This document shows positions 1 to 6,412 of a stretch of 7,029 nucleotides of DNA, one piece after another. Source of the DNA: an uncultured Maribacter sp. Lineage in GTDB: Bacteria; Bacteroidota; Bacteroidia; Flavobacteriales; Flavobacteriaceae. A program made the position numbers and the translations under genes. The notes under the pieces are model-generated. The model was not told where the DNA came from. It saw only the letters and a program-made list of their open reading frames with translations, and did no database searches. Each line of letters opens with the position of its first letter. The first letter of the stretch is position 1. Where the stretch lies: contig CAJQMW010000100.1 in the NCBI GenBank assembly GCA_905479535.1, positions 1-7,029 on the forward strand, read 5' to 3'.

Positions 1-190
1 CTTATTATTTCTTGACGCACTTTTTAAGACAAAAAATACAGGTATTGCATTAACGGCCCTGTTGGCCGTAGTCATTCAATTTTTCGGTTACGGGTTCGGT
101 TTTTTGAAATCTACCCTTTACCTTAACTTTACGGAGAAAGCCCCAGAAGAGGTTTTTCCAAATTTATTTTTCAAGAAAAATAAGCAGTAG
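1..190 (+). CDS. C-terminal end of a probable family 2 glycosyltransferase (5' truncated by window edge)
   Basis: Reading from base 2 gives 62 codons and then TAG at 188-190. The gene starts outside the window. The translated tail has a hydrophobic segment (about residues 14-31, with TALLAVVIQFFGYGFGF) followed by a short basic and aromatic end (EEVFPNLFFKKNKQ). From memory, this membrane segment with FGYGFGFLKS and a terminal FP-LFF-K matches the end of Bacteroidota GT2-type membrane glycosyltransferases, which move a sugar from a nucleotide donor to an envelope glycan or lipid. No catalytic motif (DxD) lies inside the window, so the substrate cannot be inferred. Its stop shares one base with the GTG start of the next gene (TAGTG), which implies co-transcription and probably coupled translation. 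Assignment as a membrane protein is firm; the family call is moderate. Confidence 0.6.
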   Translation, partial: LLFLDALFKTKNTGIALTALLAVVIQFFGYGFGFLKSTLYLNFTEKAPEEVFPNLFFKKNKQ

Positions 191-1149
191 TGGTTTTAGA
201 ATGGATACGTTCCGGTTTAAAAAAAAGAAAGGTCAAAGTTTTTTTGATCATTCTTGTCTTTTCTGCCTTGGCGTGGTTTATAAACAATCTTTCATTTTCC
301 TATAACAGTAAAACGTACCTTGAATTGGATTATGTAAATACGCCCAAGGAACTTTTACTGACCAGTATACCCAAAAAAACGATTGAAATCAAATTGAAGG
401 CTTTAGGTTTTCAATTTTTAGGATTTGAACTTCGGAAAAAGAAAGTGTCCATAGACATGTCTAAAATAAAAAGTAAGGATTCTACTTACTATATTTCCCC
501 GGACATATACCGTAGGCAAATTGAAGGTCAGTTGTCAAATTCAATGACTTTATTGGAGATGGAGGACGACACCTTGTTTTTTGATTTTACTACACTGGTG
601 ACTAAAGAAGTTCCAGTACTGCCAAGAGTGAATTTTAACTTGGCCACTAATTATATGTTGGAGGATTCAATTATAGTAAATCCGTCCAGCGTTACAATTA
701 GGGGCGCCAAAAATGAAATAGACACCGTTTCTGGCATACGAACGGTTTATGTAGATTTAAAAAATGTAGATAGGGATTTCACGAAGAATATTTCATTGGT
801 GAAGCCAAAAAACTTAAAAACTACTGCTTTTTCATCCAATACGGTTGAAATTTCCGGACAAGTATTTCGATTCTCGGAAAAAATCATTGAGGTACCAGTA
901 ACCGTGATTAACCTTCCGGATAAGGTGCAAGTCCGTACTTTTCCGGATAACGTCCAAGTAGTGTGTCAAGGTAAATTGGAAAACATGAAGGAATTTGAAC
1001 CTGATGATTTTCAGGTTGTTGCAGATTATTCGAACGTTTCTGGAACTGATAACAACACCTTGCCCATCACCTTGGAAAAATATCCGAAGGACATTAAAAA
1101 TGCCCGCTTATTGGTCAATGAAATAGAATTTATACTACTAAGGGAATGA
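190..1149 (+). CDS. YbbR-like (CdaR-type) membrane-anchored protein
   Basis: This is a 319-residue protein with a short cytoplasmic basic head (KKRKVK, residues 11-16), one transmembrane helix (about 17-33), and the remainder predicted outside the cytoplasmic membrane as beta-rich repeats. Two YbbR-type repeats can be seen: residues 139-225 (EVPVLP, then NPSSVTIRG and a VYVDL strand) and 232-315 (EVPVTV, then FPDNVQVVCQG). A more divergent one spans about 40-136. In Firmicutes the YbbR protein CdaR binds and modulates the c-di-AMP cyclase CdaA. Whether the Bacteroidota protein does so is inference, and no cyclase gene is in this window. The GTG start at 190 is chosen because an in-frame stop (TAA, 181-183) lies just upstream and the next in-frame ATG (codon 90) would remove the membrane anchor. 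It overlaps the upstream gene by 1 nt and coaE by 4 nt. Confidence 0.85.
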   Translation: MVLEWIRSGLKKRKVKVFLIILVFSALAWFINNLSFSYNSKTYLELDYVNTPKELLLTSIPKKTIEIKLKALGFQFLGFELRKKKVSIDMSKIKSKDSTYYISPDIYRRQIEGQLSNSMTLLEMEDDTLFFDFTTLVTKEVPVLPRVNFNLATNYMLEDSIIVNPSSVTIRGAKNEIDTVSGIRTVYVDLKNVDRDFTKNISLVKPKNLKTTAFSSNTVEISGQVFRFSEKIIEVPVTVINLPDKVQVRTFPDNVQVVCQGKLENMKEFEPDDFQVVADYSNVSGTDNNTLPITLEKYPKDIKNARLLVNEIEFILLRE

Positions 1150-1730
1150 TGATCGTAGGATTAACAGGCGGTATCGGTAGTGGGAAATCTACCGTGGGAA
1201 ATTGCTTGAGCGAATTGGGAGTGCCCGTTTATAATTCCGATATGTGGGCGAAAAAGTTGATGGAATCCTCCAAGAAGTTGAGGAAAGGAATTAAGGAATT
1301 ATTCGGTGAGGAGGCTTATTTGGAAGAAAAATTAAATCGTGCTTACATTGCCCAATCGGTGTTTAGCAACAGAACATTATTAAAAAAACTGAATAAGCTC
1401 GTTCACCCTACCGTAAGAAAACACTTTCTGAAATGGGTTGCTGAACAGGATGCCCCCTATGTAGTTCAGGAAACGGCACTTCTTTTTGAAAACAAAGCCA
1501 TGGATTTCTACGATAAAATTATTTTAGTGACCGCTCCAATAGAAGTGAGGATTAAACGGGTAATGGATAGGGACGGAACCAATAGAAAATCCATAAGGGC
1601 AAGGATGGATAATCAACTAGTGGACTCTAAAAAAATAGATCTGGCAGATTTTGTGATAGAAAATACCGATTTGGAAGAAACAAGGTCAAAAGTTAGGGAG
1701 CTGAACTTCGCTATCCTTGAATATTGCTAA
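1146..1730 (+). CDS. coaE: Dephospho-CoA kinase (EC 2.7.1.24)
   Basis: The enzyme catalyses the last step of coenzyme A synthesis, ATP-dependent phosphorylation of the 3' hydroxyl of dephospho-CoA, in the cytoplasm. At 194 residues it has normal family length. Visible motifs are the Walker A loop GGIGSGKST (residues 8-16), the SD pair at 31-32 after the second strand, HPTVR (87-91), the family signature QETALLFE (109-116), the LID arginines in RVMDRDG (138-144), the R-x-R segment near 151-153 with Q157, and ADFVIEN (167-173). Two start codons are possible. ATG at 1146 overlaps the ybbR stop as ATGA; ATG at 1149 overlaps it as TGATG and would remove only one Met. An AAGGGA at 1140-1145 sits very close to either. 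YbbR next to CoaE is a familiar Bacteroidota pairing, but no functional link is known to me. Confidence 0.97.
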   Translation: MMIVGLTGGIGSGKSTVGNCLSELGVPVYNSDMWAKKLMESSKKLRKGIKELFGEEAYLEEKLNRAYIAQSVFSNRTLLKKLNKLVHPTVRKHFLKWVAEQDAPYVVQETALLFENKAMDFYDKIILVTAPIEVRIKRVMDRDGTNRKSIRARMDNQLVDSKKIDLADFVIENTDLEETRSKVRELNFAILEYC

Positions 1731-1740
1731 GGCTTACGAA

Positions 1741-1811
1741 ATTTTAACATTTTTGTTAAGGTTAGGTTAAACGTACAAGGCACTCCCTACTAAATATTTA
1801 ATTTTAACATT
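1741..1811 (+). promoter_or_regulatory. Repeat-rich candidate control region of the two-component operon
   Basis: The 83-bp spacer 1731-1813 contains several ordered elements. There is a perfect inverted repeat TTAACA-TTTT-TGTTAA at 1744-1759. TTAA-led units begin at 1744, 1756 and 1767 (with TTAGG at 1762), a pitch of 12 and 11 bp, close to one helical turn as expected for tandem OmpR-family binding. An exact 11-mer ATTTTAACATT occurs at 1741-1751 and again at 1801-1811, the second copy ending two bases before the ATG. A Bacteroidota-type promoter (TTTG, then TAnnTTTG) is not convincing: TTTG at 1752-1755 is followed 18 nt later only by a poor TACAAGG. Autoregulation by the downstream regulator is inference. 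Confidence 0.4.
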
Positions 1812-1813
1812 AA

Positions 1814-3394
1814 ATGAACAAGAGGTTATTTGTGCTCTTAGTTATCCTGATGAGCTTGTCGCTTATAGGACTGATTTTCGTACAAAGTTTTTGGATTAAA
1901 AAATCGGTAGAGGATAAAGAAGAACAGTTTTCTAACATCGTTTCAGAGGCCCTTAATAGCGTTACGCTAAAAATCGAAGAACGAGAGAGGAAGAATTATT
2001 TTGATAGATACCTCCGAGCTAAGGATAGTGTAGGGGATTTGAAGGGAACTCAATTCACTAACTTCTTTTTTATTAATAGGGATGTCAATTCCAATGAAAT
2101 ACTGCTTTACGAACATGGTATTTTAGAAGAGGATTATGGTATTTCTTCTACGTTCTTTGATAACGGTGATGGTGGGGATACCACTATCATTAAAAATTAT
2201 ACCAGTAAACGGACAACTTCGGTCTTTAAGGAAGATTACGATTTAGATGGGAAGAGTTATCGGCTGGATCCTATTCAACGTATAGAAAAAATAGGAGGGC
2301 TTTCCGCTATGGAAAAAGCTGCTATGGAGGACGTTTTTGGCACCTACGCAAAACGGGTACCCATACACAAGAGGGTTTCCAAACAGGAGATAGAACTTTT
2401 GGTGCAGCGCGAATTGGAAAACAGGGGAGTGGATATCGAGTTTGAATATGGGGTGTATAGTAATGGACTTCCGACCAAAGTAAAATCCAGAAAGTTCAAG
2501 TACGCCGAGACCAACATTTACAAATCCCATATGTTCACGGATATTGAAGGTAATTCTACTTTTGATCTCTTGGTCTCCTTTCCGAAAAAGAAACGTTTTC
2601 TGGTACAGTCCATACTGGGGCTTGCATTATTATCCTTATTGTTCACCTTAATAATAGTTGTGGCATATTCCGGAGCTATATATCAATTAATCAGGCAAAA
2701 GCAGATATCGGAAATCAAAACCGATTTCATTAACAATATGACGCACGAGTTTAAAACACCCATAGCAACCATAAACTTGGCCGTAGAAGCTATTAGGAAC
2801 CCTAAGATAATCGGGGACAGCGAAAAAGTCTTTCGTTATTTACAGATGATTAGGGACGAGAACAAAAGAATGCACGCCCAGGTTGAAAATGTATTACGAA
2901 TATCCAAACTGGAAAAAAACCAATTGGATATTAGTAAGGACAGGGTAGACGCCCACGACATAATTAAAGACGCCATTACGCACGTAGATTTGATTGTTGC
3001 CGATAAGGGTGGATACATCAATACACATTTAGAAGCGGAACGTTCGGAAGTTTTGGCCAACGAAATGCATTTGACCAATGTTGTCGTGAATATGTTGGAT
3101 AATGCCATAAAATATTCACCGGAACCACCAAAAATTGATGTTTATACCGAAAAGGCTAAGAATTTTATACTAATAAAAGTAAAAGATCAAGGTGCGGGTA
3201 TGGGCAAAGCGGTTCTAAAAAGGGTTTTTGAGAAATTTTATAGAGAGCACACAGGAGATATACATAACGTAAAAGGTCACGGATTAGGTTTGGCCTACGT
3301 AAAAAAAATAGTAGACGATCACCAAGGTGAAGTATATGCGGAAAGTGAAAAAGGGAAAGGAAGTACTTTTTACATTAAACTGCCTTTAATTTAA
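1814..3394 (+). CDS. RprX-like membrane sensor histidine kinase, HAMP-less
   Basis: This is a 526-residue two-component sensor that should autophosphorylate on histidine and pass the phosphate to the adjacent response regulator. Order of parts: transmembrane helix 1 (about 5-27), an extracytoplasmic region of about 235 residues (28-262) that I do not recognise, transmembrane helix 2 (about 263-287), the dimerisation domain with phospho-acceptor His311 in MTHEFKTP, then a complete ATPase domain. The ATPase domain shows the N box NMLDNAIKYS (426-435), G1 DQGAGM (458-463), F box FEKFYR (472-477), G2 GHGLGLAY (488-495) and GKGSTF (514-519). Only about a dozen residues separate helix 2 from the dimerisation domain, so no HAMP domain fits. 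All catalytic boxes are intact. The layout and partner resemble Bacteroides RprX; the signal it senses is unknown. The repeat-rich spacer lies immediately upstream and the regulator gene begins 5 nt downstream. Confidence 0.92.
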   Translation: MNKRLFVLLVILMSLSLIGLIFVQSFWIKKSVEDKEEQFSNIVSEALNSVTLKIEERERKNYFDRYLRAKDSVGDLKGTQFTNFFFINRDVNSNEILLYEHGILEEDYGISSTFFDNGDGGDTTIIKNYTSKRTTSVFKEDYDLDGKSYRLDPIQRIEKIGGLSAMEKAAMEDVFGTYAKRVPIHKRVSKQEIELLVQRELENRGVDIEFEYGVYSNGLPTKVKSRKFKYAETNIYKSHMFTDIEGNSTFDLLVSFPKKKRFLVQSILGLALLSLLFTLIIVVAYSGAIYQLIRQKQISEIKTDFINNMTHEFKTPIATINLAVEAIRNPKIIGDSEKVFRYLQMIRDENKRMHAQVENVLRISKLEKNQLDISKDRVDAHDIIKDAITHVDLIVADKGGYINTHLEAERSEVLANEMHLTNVVVNMLDNAIKYSPEPPKIDVYTEKAKNFILIKVKDQGAGMGKAVLKRVFEKFYREHTGDIHNVKGHGLGLAYVKKIVDDHQGEVYAESEKGKGSTFYIKLPLI

Positions 3395-3399
3395 TTATA

Positions 3400-4113
3400 A
3401 TGGAAACAATAAATAAGAAGATTTTACTAGTAGAAGACGATCCAAATTTTGGTATTGTACTTAAGGATTACTTGTCCATGAACGACTTTGATGTCACCCT
3501 TGCTAAAAATGGCATGGAGGGATTTGAGAAGTTCAAGAAAGACAATTACGACATTTGTATCCTTGATGTAATGATGCCTTACAAAGACGGATTTACCCTT
3601 GCCAAGGAAATTAGGGAAAAAAATGAGAATGTCCCGATCGTTTTTCTAACAGCTAAAACCATGAAGGAAGATGTTCTAAAGGGATATAAGGCGGGAGCGG
3701 ACGATTACCTAAACAAACCGTTTGACTCTGAGGTGCTTTTAATGAAGCTTAAAGCGATACTTCAAAGAAAAGCATCTAACAGTTTGGCCGATAGTAAGAA
3801 ATTTGAATTCACCATAGGTGGTTTTCACCTGAATTCTAAGTTAAGGTTCTTAAAATACAAAGACGAAGAAGTCATTAAGTTGTCTCCAAAAGAGAACGAA
3901 TTGTTACGCCTCTTGGCCTTGCATGAAAATGATCTGATGCCTAGGGAGTTAGCACTTACAAAAATTTGGAGAGATGATAACTACTTCACGTCAAGAAGTA
4001 TGGATGTCTACATTGCCAAATTGCGTAAGTATCTAAAACGTGATGCTACGGTAGAAATACTGAACATACATGGTGAAGGTTTCCGTTTGGTTATTAAGAA
4101 TGAGGACGAGTAG
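3400..4113 (+). CDS. RprY-like OmpR/PhoB-family response regulator
   Basis: This is a 237-residue DNA-binding regulator. The receiver domain (about 7-122) has the acidic pocket E12-D13-D14, phospho-acceptor Asp56 in DICILDVMMP, the switch Thr84 in FLTAK, and Lys106 in NKPF. The winged-helix effector (about 134-232) has the recognition-helix region SRSMDVYIAKLRKYL (198-212) and the wing IHGEGFRL (223-230). All activation residues are present, so it should be phosphorylated by the kinase encoded 5 nt upstream and bind direct repeats as a dimer. Sequence style (DNYF-SRSMDVYI-KLRK, INIHG-G) is that of the Bacteroidota RprY group, recognised from memory. Target genes cannot be read from the window, but the repeats at 1741-1811 are an obvious candidate site. 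The start has no clear Shine-Dalgarno sequence, only an AT-rich leader, which is normal for this phylum. A terminator follows 22 nt after the stop. Confidence 0.94.
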   Translation: METINKKILLVEDDPNFGIVLKDYLSMNDFDVTLAKNGMEGFEKFKKDNYDICILDVMMPYKDGFTLAKEIREKNENVPIVFLTAKTMKEDVLKGYKAGADDYLNKPFDSEVLLMKLKAILQRKASNSLADSKKFEFTIGGFHLNSKLRFLKYKDEEVIKLSPKENELLRLLALHENDLMPRELALTKIWRDDNYFTSRSMDVYIAKLRKYLKRDATVEILNIHGEGFRLVIKNEDE

Positions 4114-4133
4114 TCCAGAAGGCTTATATAGAG

Positions 4134-4646
4134 TTAAGAAGCATCCTTATTTGGGATGCTTTTTATATTTATAACACTTTCTACTATTTCTTGAGGGGAA
4201 AGATTGATTGATACCGTAATGGCATTTTTCGGCACCTCTAGGGCATCAAATTGTGATTGTAAAAGCCTTTTTGGCATAAAATGATCGGTCCGTTGTGCTA
4301 AGCGTCTACTAATTTCATCCATATTTCCTTCTAAATACACAAAGCGATAACTGTCGTTCAAATCTTCGGAAAGTGTCTTACGGTATTTCTCCTTTAAAGC
4401 AGAGCAAGCAATTACTGCTCCTTCGCCCTTATGTTCGATGGACAAACGATTTAGCCGTTCCAGCCAACCTTTCCTGTCTACATCGTCAAGGGGTTTGCCT
4501 TGGGCCATTTTTTCAATATTGGCCTCAGGATGAAAATCGTCCCCGTCAAAAAACGGATAGCCCAACTTTTCTGCTAGTAGTTTGCCAATGGTGGACTTCC
4601 CGCTCCCAGAAACACCCATCACGTAAATAATTAAAGCATTATTCAT
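4134..4646 (-). CDS. gntK: Gluconokinase, GntK/IdnK type (EC 2.7.1.12)
   Basis: The enzyme phosphorylates D-gluconate with ATP to 6-phosphogluconate, feeding the pentose phosphate or Entner-Doudoroff routes in the cytoplasm. At 170 residues it is full length for this small P-loop kinase family. Motifs: Walker A GVSGSGKST (11-19), DGDDFHP (34-40), PLDDVDR (52-58), ACSALKEKYR (80-89), FVYLEG (102-107), the arginines around RRLAQR (114-119), and HFMP-----SQF-ALE (122-137). The set is diagnostic of gluconokinase rather than shikimate kinase. The start at 4646 overlaps the miaA stop by 8 nt (ATGAATAA), so translation is probably coupled. No gluconate transporter, dehydratase or GntR-type repressor is in the window. 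The last nine codons coincide with the terminator of the convergent regulator gene, so the C-terminal tail is probably not functionally conserved. Confidence 0.95.
   Translation of the reverse strand: MNNALIIYVMGVSGSGKSTIGKLLAEKLGYPFFDGDDFHPEANIEKMAQGKPLDDVDRKGWLERLNRLSIEHKGEGAVIACSALKEKYRKTLSEDLNDSYRFVYLEGNMDEISRRLAQRTDHFMPKRLLQSQFDALEVPKNAITVSINLSPQEIVESVINIKSIPNKDAS
4136..4164 (+). terminator. Rho-independent terminator of the two-component operon, inside the end of gntK
   Basis: AAGCATCC (4139-4146) pairs perfectly with GGATGCTT (4154-4161) around a 7-nt loop. The stem can extend with A-U and G-U pairs to 4136/4164, and a run of five T (4160-4164) followed by ATATTTATA completes the signal on the plus strand. 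It begins 22 nt after the regulator stop. On the minus strand the same hairpin is followed by only TTCTT, so termination of the convergent transcript there would be weaker. The hairpin also encodes residues 162-170 of the gluconokinase. Confidence 0.8.
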
Positions 4647-5559
4647 TTTTAAGCCCGCTTAGTTTTTCTTCAATTTGTTTAATGGCATCCTGTTTTTTAT
4701 AATTGAAATTCAGCCATAGGGTATTCTTGTTCTTTTTAAACCAGGTAATTTGTCGTTTTGCAAATCTCCGAGTGTTTCTCTTTATTTCTGCAATTGCAAA
4801 ACCCAAATCCACAGCTCCTTCAAAATATGCAAAGAGCTCTTTGTATCCCACGGTTTGCAGCGCATTCAGCTTTTTAAATGGATGTAATTTCTTTGCTTCG
4901 TCAACCAAACCTTCAGCAATCATTGCGTCAACACGATTGTTTATACGTTCGTAAATCAAGTTTCTATCCCCATGCAGACCAATACTTAATATCTTAAAAT
5001 TTCTTTTAGGTTTTTCTTTATTCAAAAACGAGGAGTACGGTTTTCCTGTTCCGACACATATTTCCAACGCCCGTATTAATCGATGAGGATTATTTATATC
5101 CACTATTTTAAAGTATTCAGGGTCCAGCAATGCGAGTTTCCGTTGTAGACTGTCAATCCCGTTATCCCTAAATTCCTCATTTAAATCTGTTCGTATATGG
5201 GAATCTACCCCCGGAAATTTATTCAAACCAAATATTACGGCATCACTATAAAGCCCACTGCCGCCAACCATTATGACATATTCTTTAGTTTGAAATAATT
5301 TTTCTAGTTTTTTAATCGCATCTCTTTCGAAATTCCCGACAGCGTACTTTTCCGAGATACTTAGGTGTTGAATAAAATGATGTGGCACCGCTGCCAATTC
5401 CTCATGGGAAGGAACGGCGGTTCCAATGGTCATTTCTTTAAAAAACTGTCTGGAATCTGCAGATAAGATTTCCGTGCCAAAATGCTGGGCCAGTAAAATG
5501 GCCAGCTTGGTCTTGCCAATGCCCGTGGGGCCGACTATTGAAATCAGAATATTATTCAT
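4639..5559 (-). CDS. miaA: tRNA dimethylallyltransferase (EC 2.5.1.75)
   Basis: MiaA transfers a dimethylallyl group from dimethylallyl diphosphate to N6 of adenosine 37, next to the anticodon of tRNAs that read UNN codons, which supports accurate decoding. At 306 residues it is the usual length. Motifs in order: P-loop GPTGIGKT (10-17), SADSRQ (33-38) for substrate binding, IGTAVPS (45-51, where many family members have IGTAKPS), VPHHFI (58-63), VGGSGLY (98-104), INNPHRLIRALEI (155-167), the tRNA-binding GYKEL (238-242) and RRFAKRQITWF (264-274). All expected catalytic elements are present. The start overlaps the channel stop by 8 nt and the stop overlaps the gntK start by 8 nt, both with the sequence ATGAATAA. 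No separate promoter is visible, so it probably depends on the upstream operon. Confidence 0.97.
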   Translation of the reverse strand: MNNILISIVGPTGIGKTKLAILLAQHFGTEILSADSRQFFKEMTIGTAVPSHEELAAVPHHFIQHLSISEKYAVGNFERDAIKKLEKLFQTKEYVIMVGGSGLYSDAVIFGLNKFPGVDSHIRTDLNEEFRDNGIDSLQRKLALLDPEYFKIVDINNPHRLIRALEICVGTGKPYSSFLNKEKPKRNFKILSIGLHGDRNLIYERINNRVDAMIAEGLVDEAKKLHPFKKLNALQTVGYKELFAYFEGAVDLGFAIAEIKRNTRRFAKRQITWFKKNKNTLWLNFNYKKQDAIKQIEEKLSGLKNE

Positions 5560-6406
5560 TCAATATACTACCACAGTTATAACAATGTGACGCATCGTCC
5601 CTGTGCCCTTCTTTGCTACAATTAGGGCAGGACTGTGTATTCACATGGACATATTGTTCCGTATTACCGTCATTGTTACCCCTTGCCCGTCTACCGAATT
5701 CAACGGTTACTATACCAGTTGGGACAGCGATTATACCATAACCTAAAAGCATAATAATTGTTGCGATAAGTTGCCCTTGTGGAGTTATAGGCGCTATGTC
5801 ACCATATCCTACAGTGGTCAACGTTACAATGGTCCAATATATACTTGTAGGTATGCTGGTGAATCCCGCTTCATCCCCTTCAATAATGTACATAAGGGTG
5901 CCAAGCATTACAGAAACTATCAAAACAGCAAATAGAAACACGGTAATTTTTGCCCTGCTTGCTTTTAGCGCCCTTTTAAGTTGGGAAGCCTCACCCAGGA
6001 ATTGTACAAGTTTTAAAATTCTGAAAACCCTTAAAAGCCTGAAGGCCCTTACGGCCAAAAGAACTTGGGAGCCGGCTAAAATATAGGATAAGTATAATGG
6101 AATAGTAGACAGGAAATCTATGATTCCGTAAAAGCTGAATATATAATTGGAAGGCTTTCGTATACAGACAATCCTGGCGATATACTCAACCGTAAAAAAA
6201 ACAGTAACGATCCATTCCAATGTAAATAGAACCCTATGGTACTGAGCATCAATTTCTTTGACACTCTCTAGCATGATAAGGATAACACTGAAGATAATAA
6301 TGATAAAAAGCAAAATGTCAAATAACTTACCCATTGGGGTATCCGCTTCATAGATAATCTCATGAAGTTTACGTTTCCATTCTGCCTGTGGTTTTTCCTT
6401 ACTCAC
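5552..6406 (-). CDS. Voltage-gated-type potassium/ion channel with C-terminal zinc-ribbon-like tail
   Basis: This is a 284-residue inner-membrane ion channel subunit of the Kv superfamily, expected to form a tetramer. Six helices can be placed: S1 (about 28-47), S2 (58-80, with Glu74), S3 (92-110, with Asp97), S4 (117-133), S5 (152-174) and S6 (211-235). S4 carries arginines at 120, 123, 126 and 129, the every-third-residue pattern of a voltage sensor. The pore loop between S5 and S6 contains the potassium selectivity filter TLTTVGYGD (195-203). After S6 there is a short polar linker and then two CxxC pairs, CPNC (260-263) and CYNC (275-278), a zinc-ribbon-like knuckle near the C-terminus. 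Start: GTG at 6406, because an in-frame TGA lies at 6413-6415, the only in-frame Met (codon 25) would delete the conserved-looking amphipathic head, and no better codon exists. It follows the exonuclease gene by 6 nt and overlaps miaA by 8 nt. Confidence 0.9.
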   Translation of the reverse strand: MSKEKPQAEWKRKLHEIIYEADTPMGKLFDILLFIIIIFSVILIMLESVKEIDAQYHRVLFTLEWIVTVFFTVEYIARIVCIRKPSNYIFSFYGIIDFLSTIPLYLSYILAGSQVLLAVRAFRLLRVFRILKLVQFLGEASQLKRALKASRAKITVFLFAVLIVSVMLGTLMYIIEGDEAGFTSIPTSIYWTIVTLTTVGYGDIAPITPQGQLIATIIMLLGYGIIAVPTGIVTVEFGRRARGNNDGNTEQYVHVNTQSCPNCSKEGHRDDASHCYNCGSILNE

Positions 6407-6412
6407 TTTAGG

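Noticed and set aside
1744..1759. TTAACA/TGTTAA hairpin after coaE as a rho-independent terminator
   Set aside because: The stem is only 6 bp and AT-rich, and it is followed by GGTTAGG rather than a T-run, so an operator reading is more likely.
1791..1800. TAAATATTTA perfect palindrome as a regulator site or promoter -7 box
   Set aside because: It is a short AT-only palindrome in an AT-rich spacer and does not match TAnnTTTG well; chance explains it.
2243..2530. Minus-strand open frame of 95 codons inside the sensor kinase gene
   Set aside because: It lies wholly within a well-supported gene on the other strand, and its translation shows no recognisable domain.
2836..3108. Minus-strand open frame of 90 codons over the kinase catalytic region
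   Set aside because: It is antisense to conserved kinase motifs and has no family resemblance; a shadow frame.
4373..4630. Plus-strand open frame of 85 codons opposite gntK
   Set aside because: The gluconokinase on the minus strand has all family motifs; this frame is a by-product of its codon composition.
4703..4954. Plus-strand open frame of 83 codons opposite miaA
   Set aside because: It lies inside miaA and has no domain or initiation signal of its own.
5796..6086. Plus-strand open frame of 96 codons opposite the channel gene
   Set aside because: It is antisense to the pore and voltage-sensor region, whose motifs are unmistakable.
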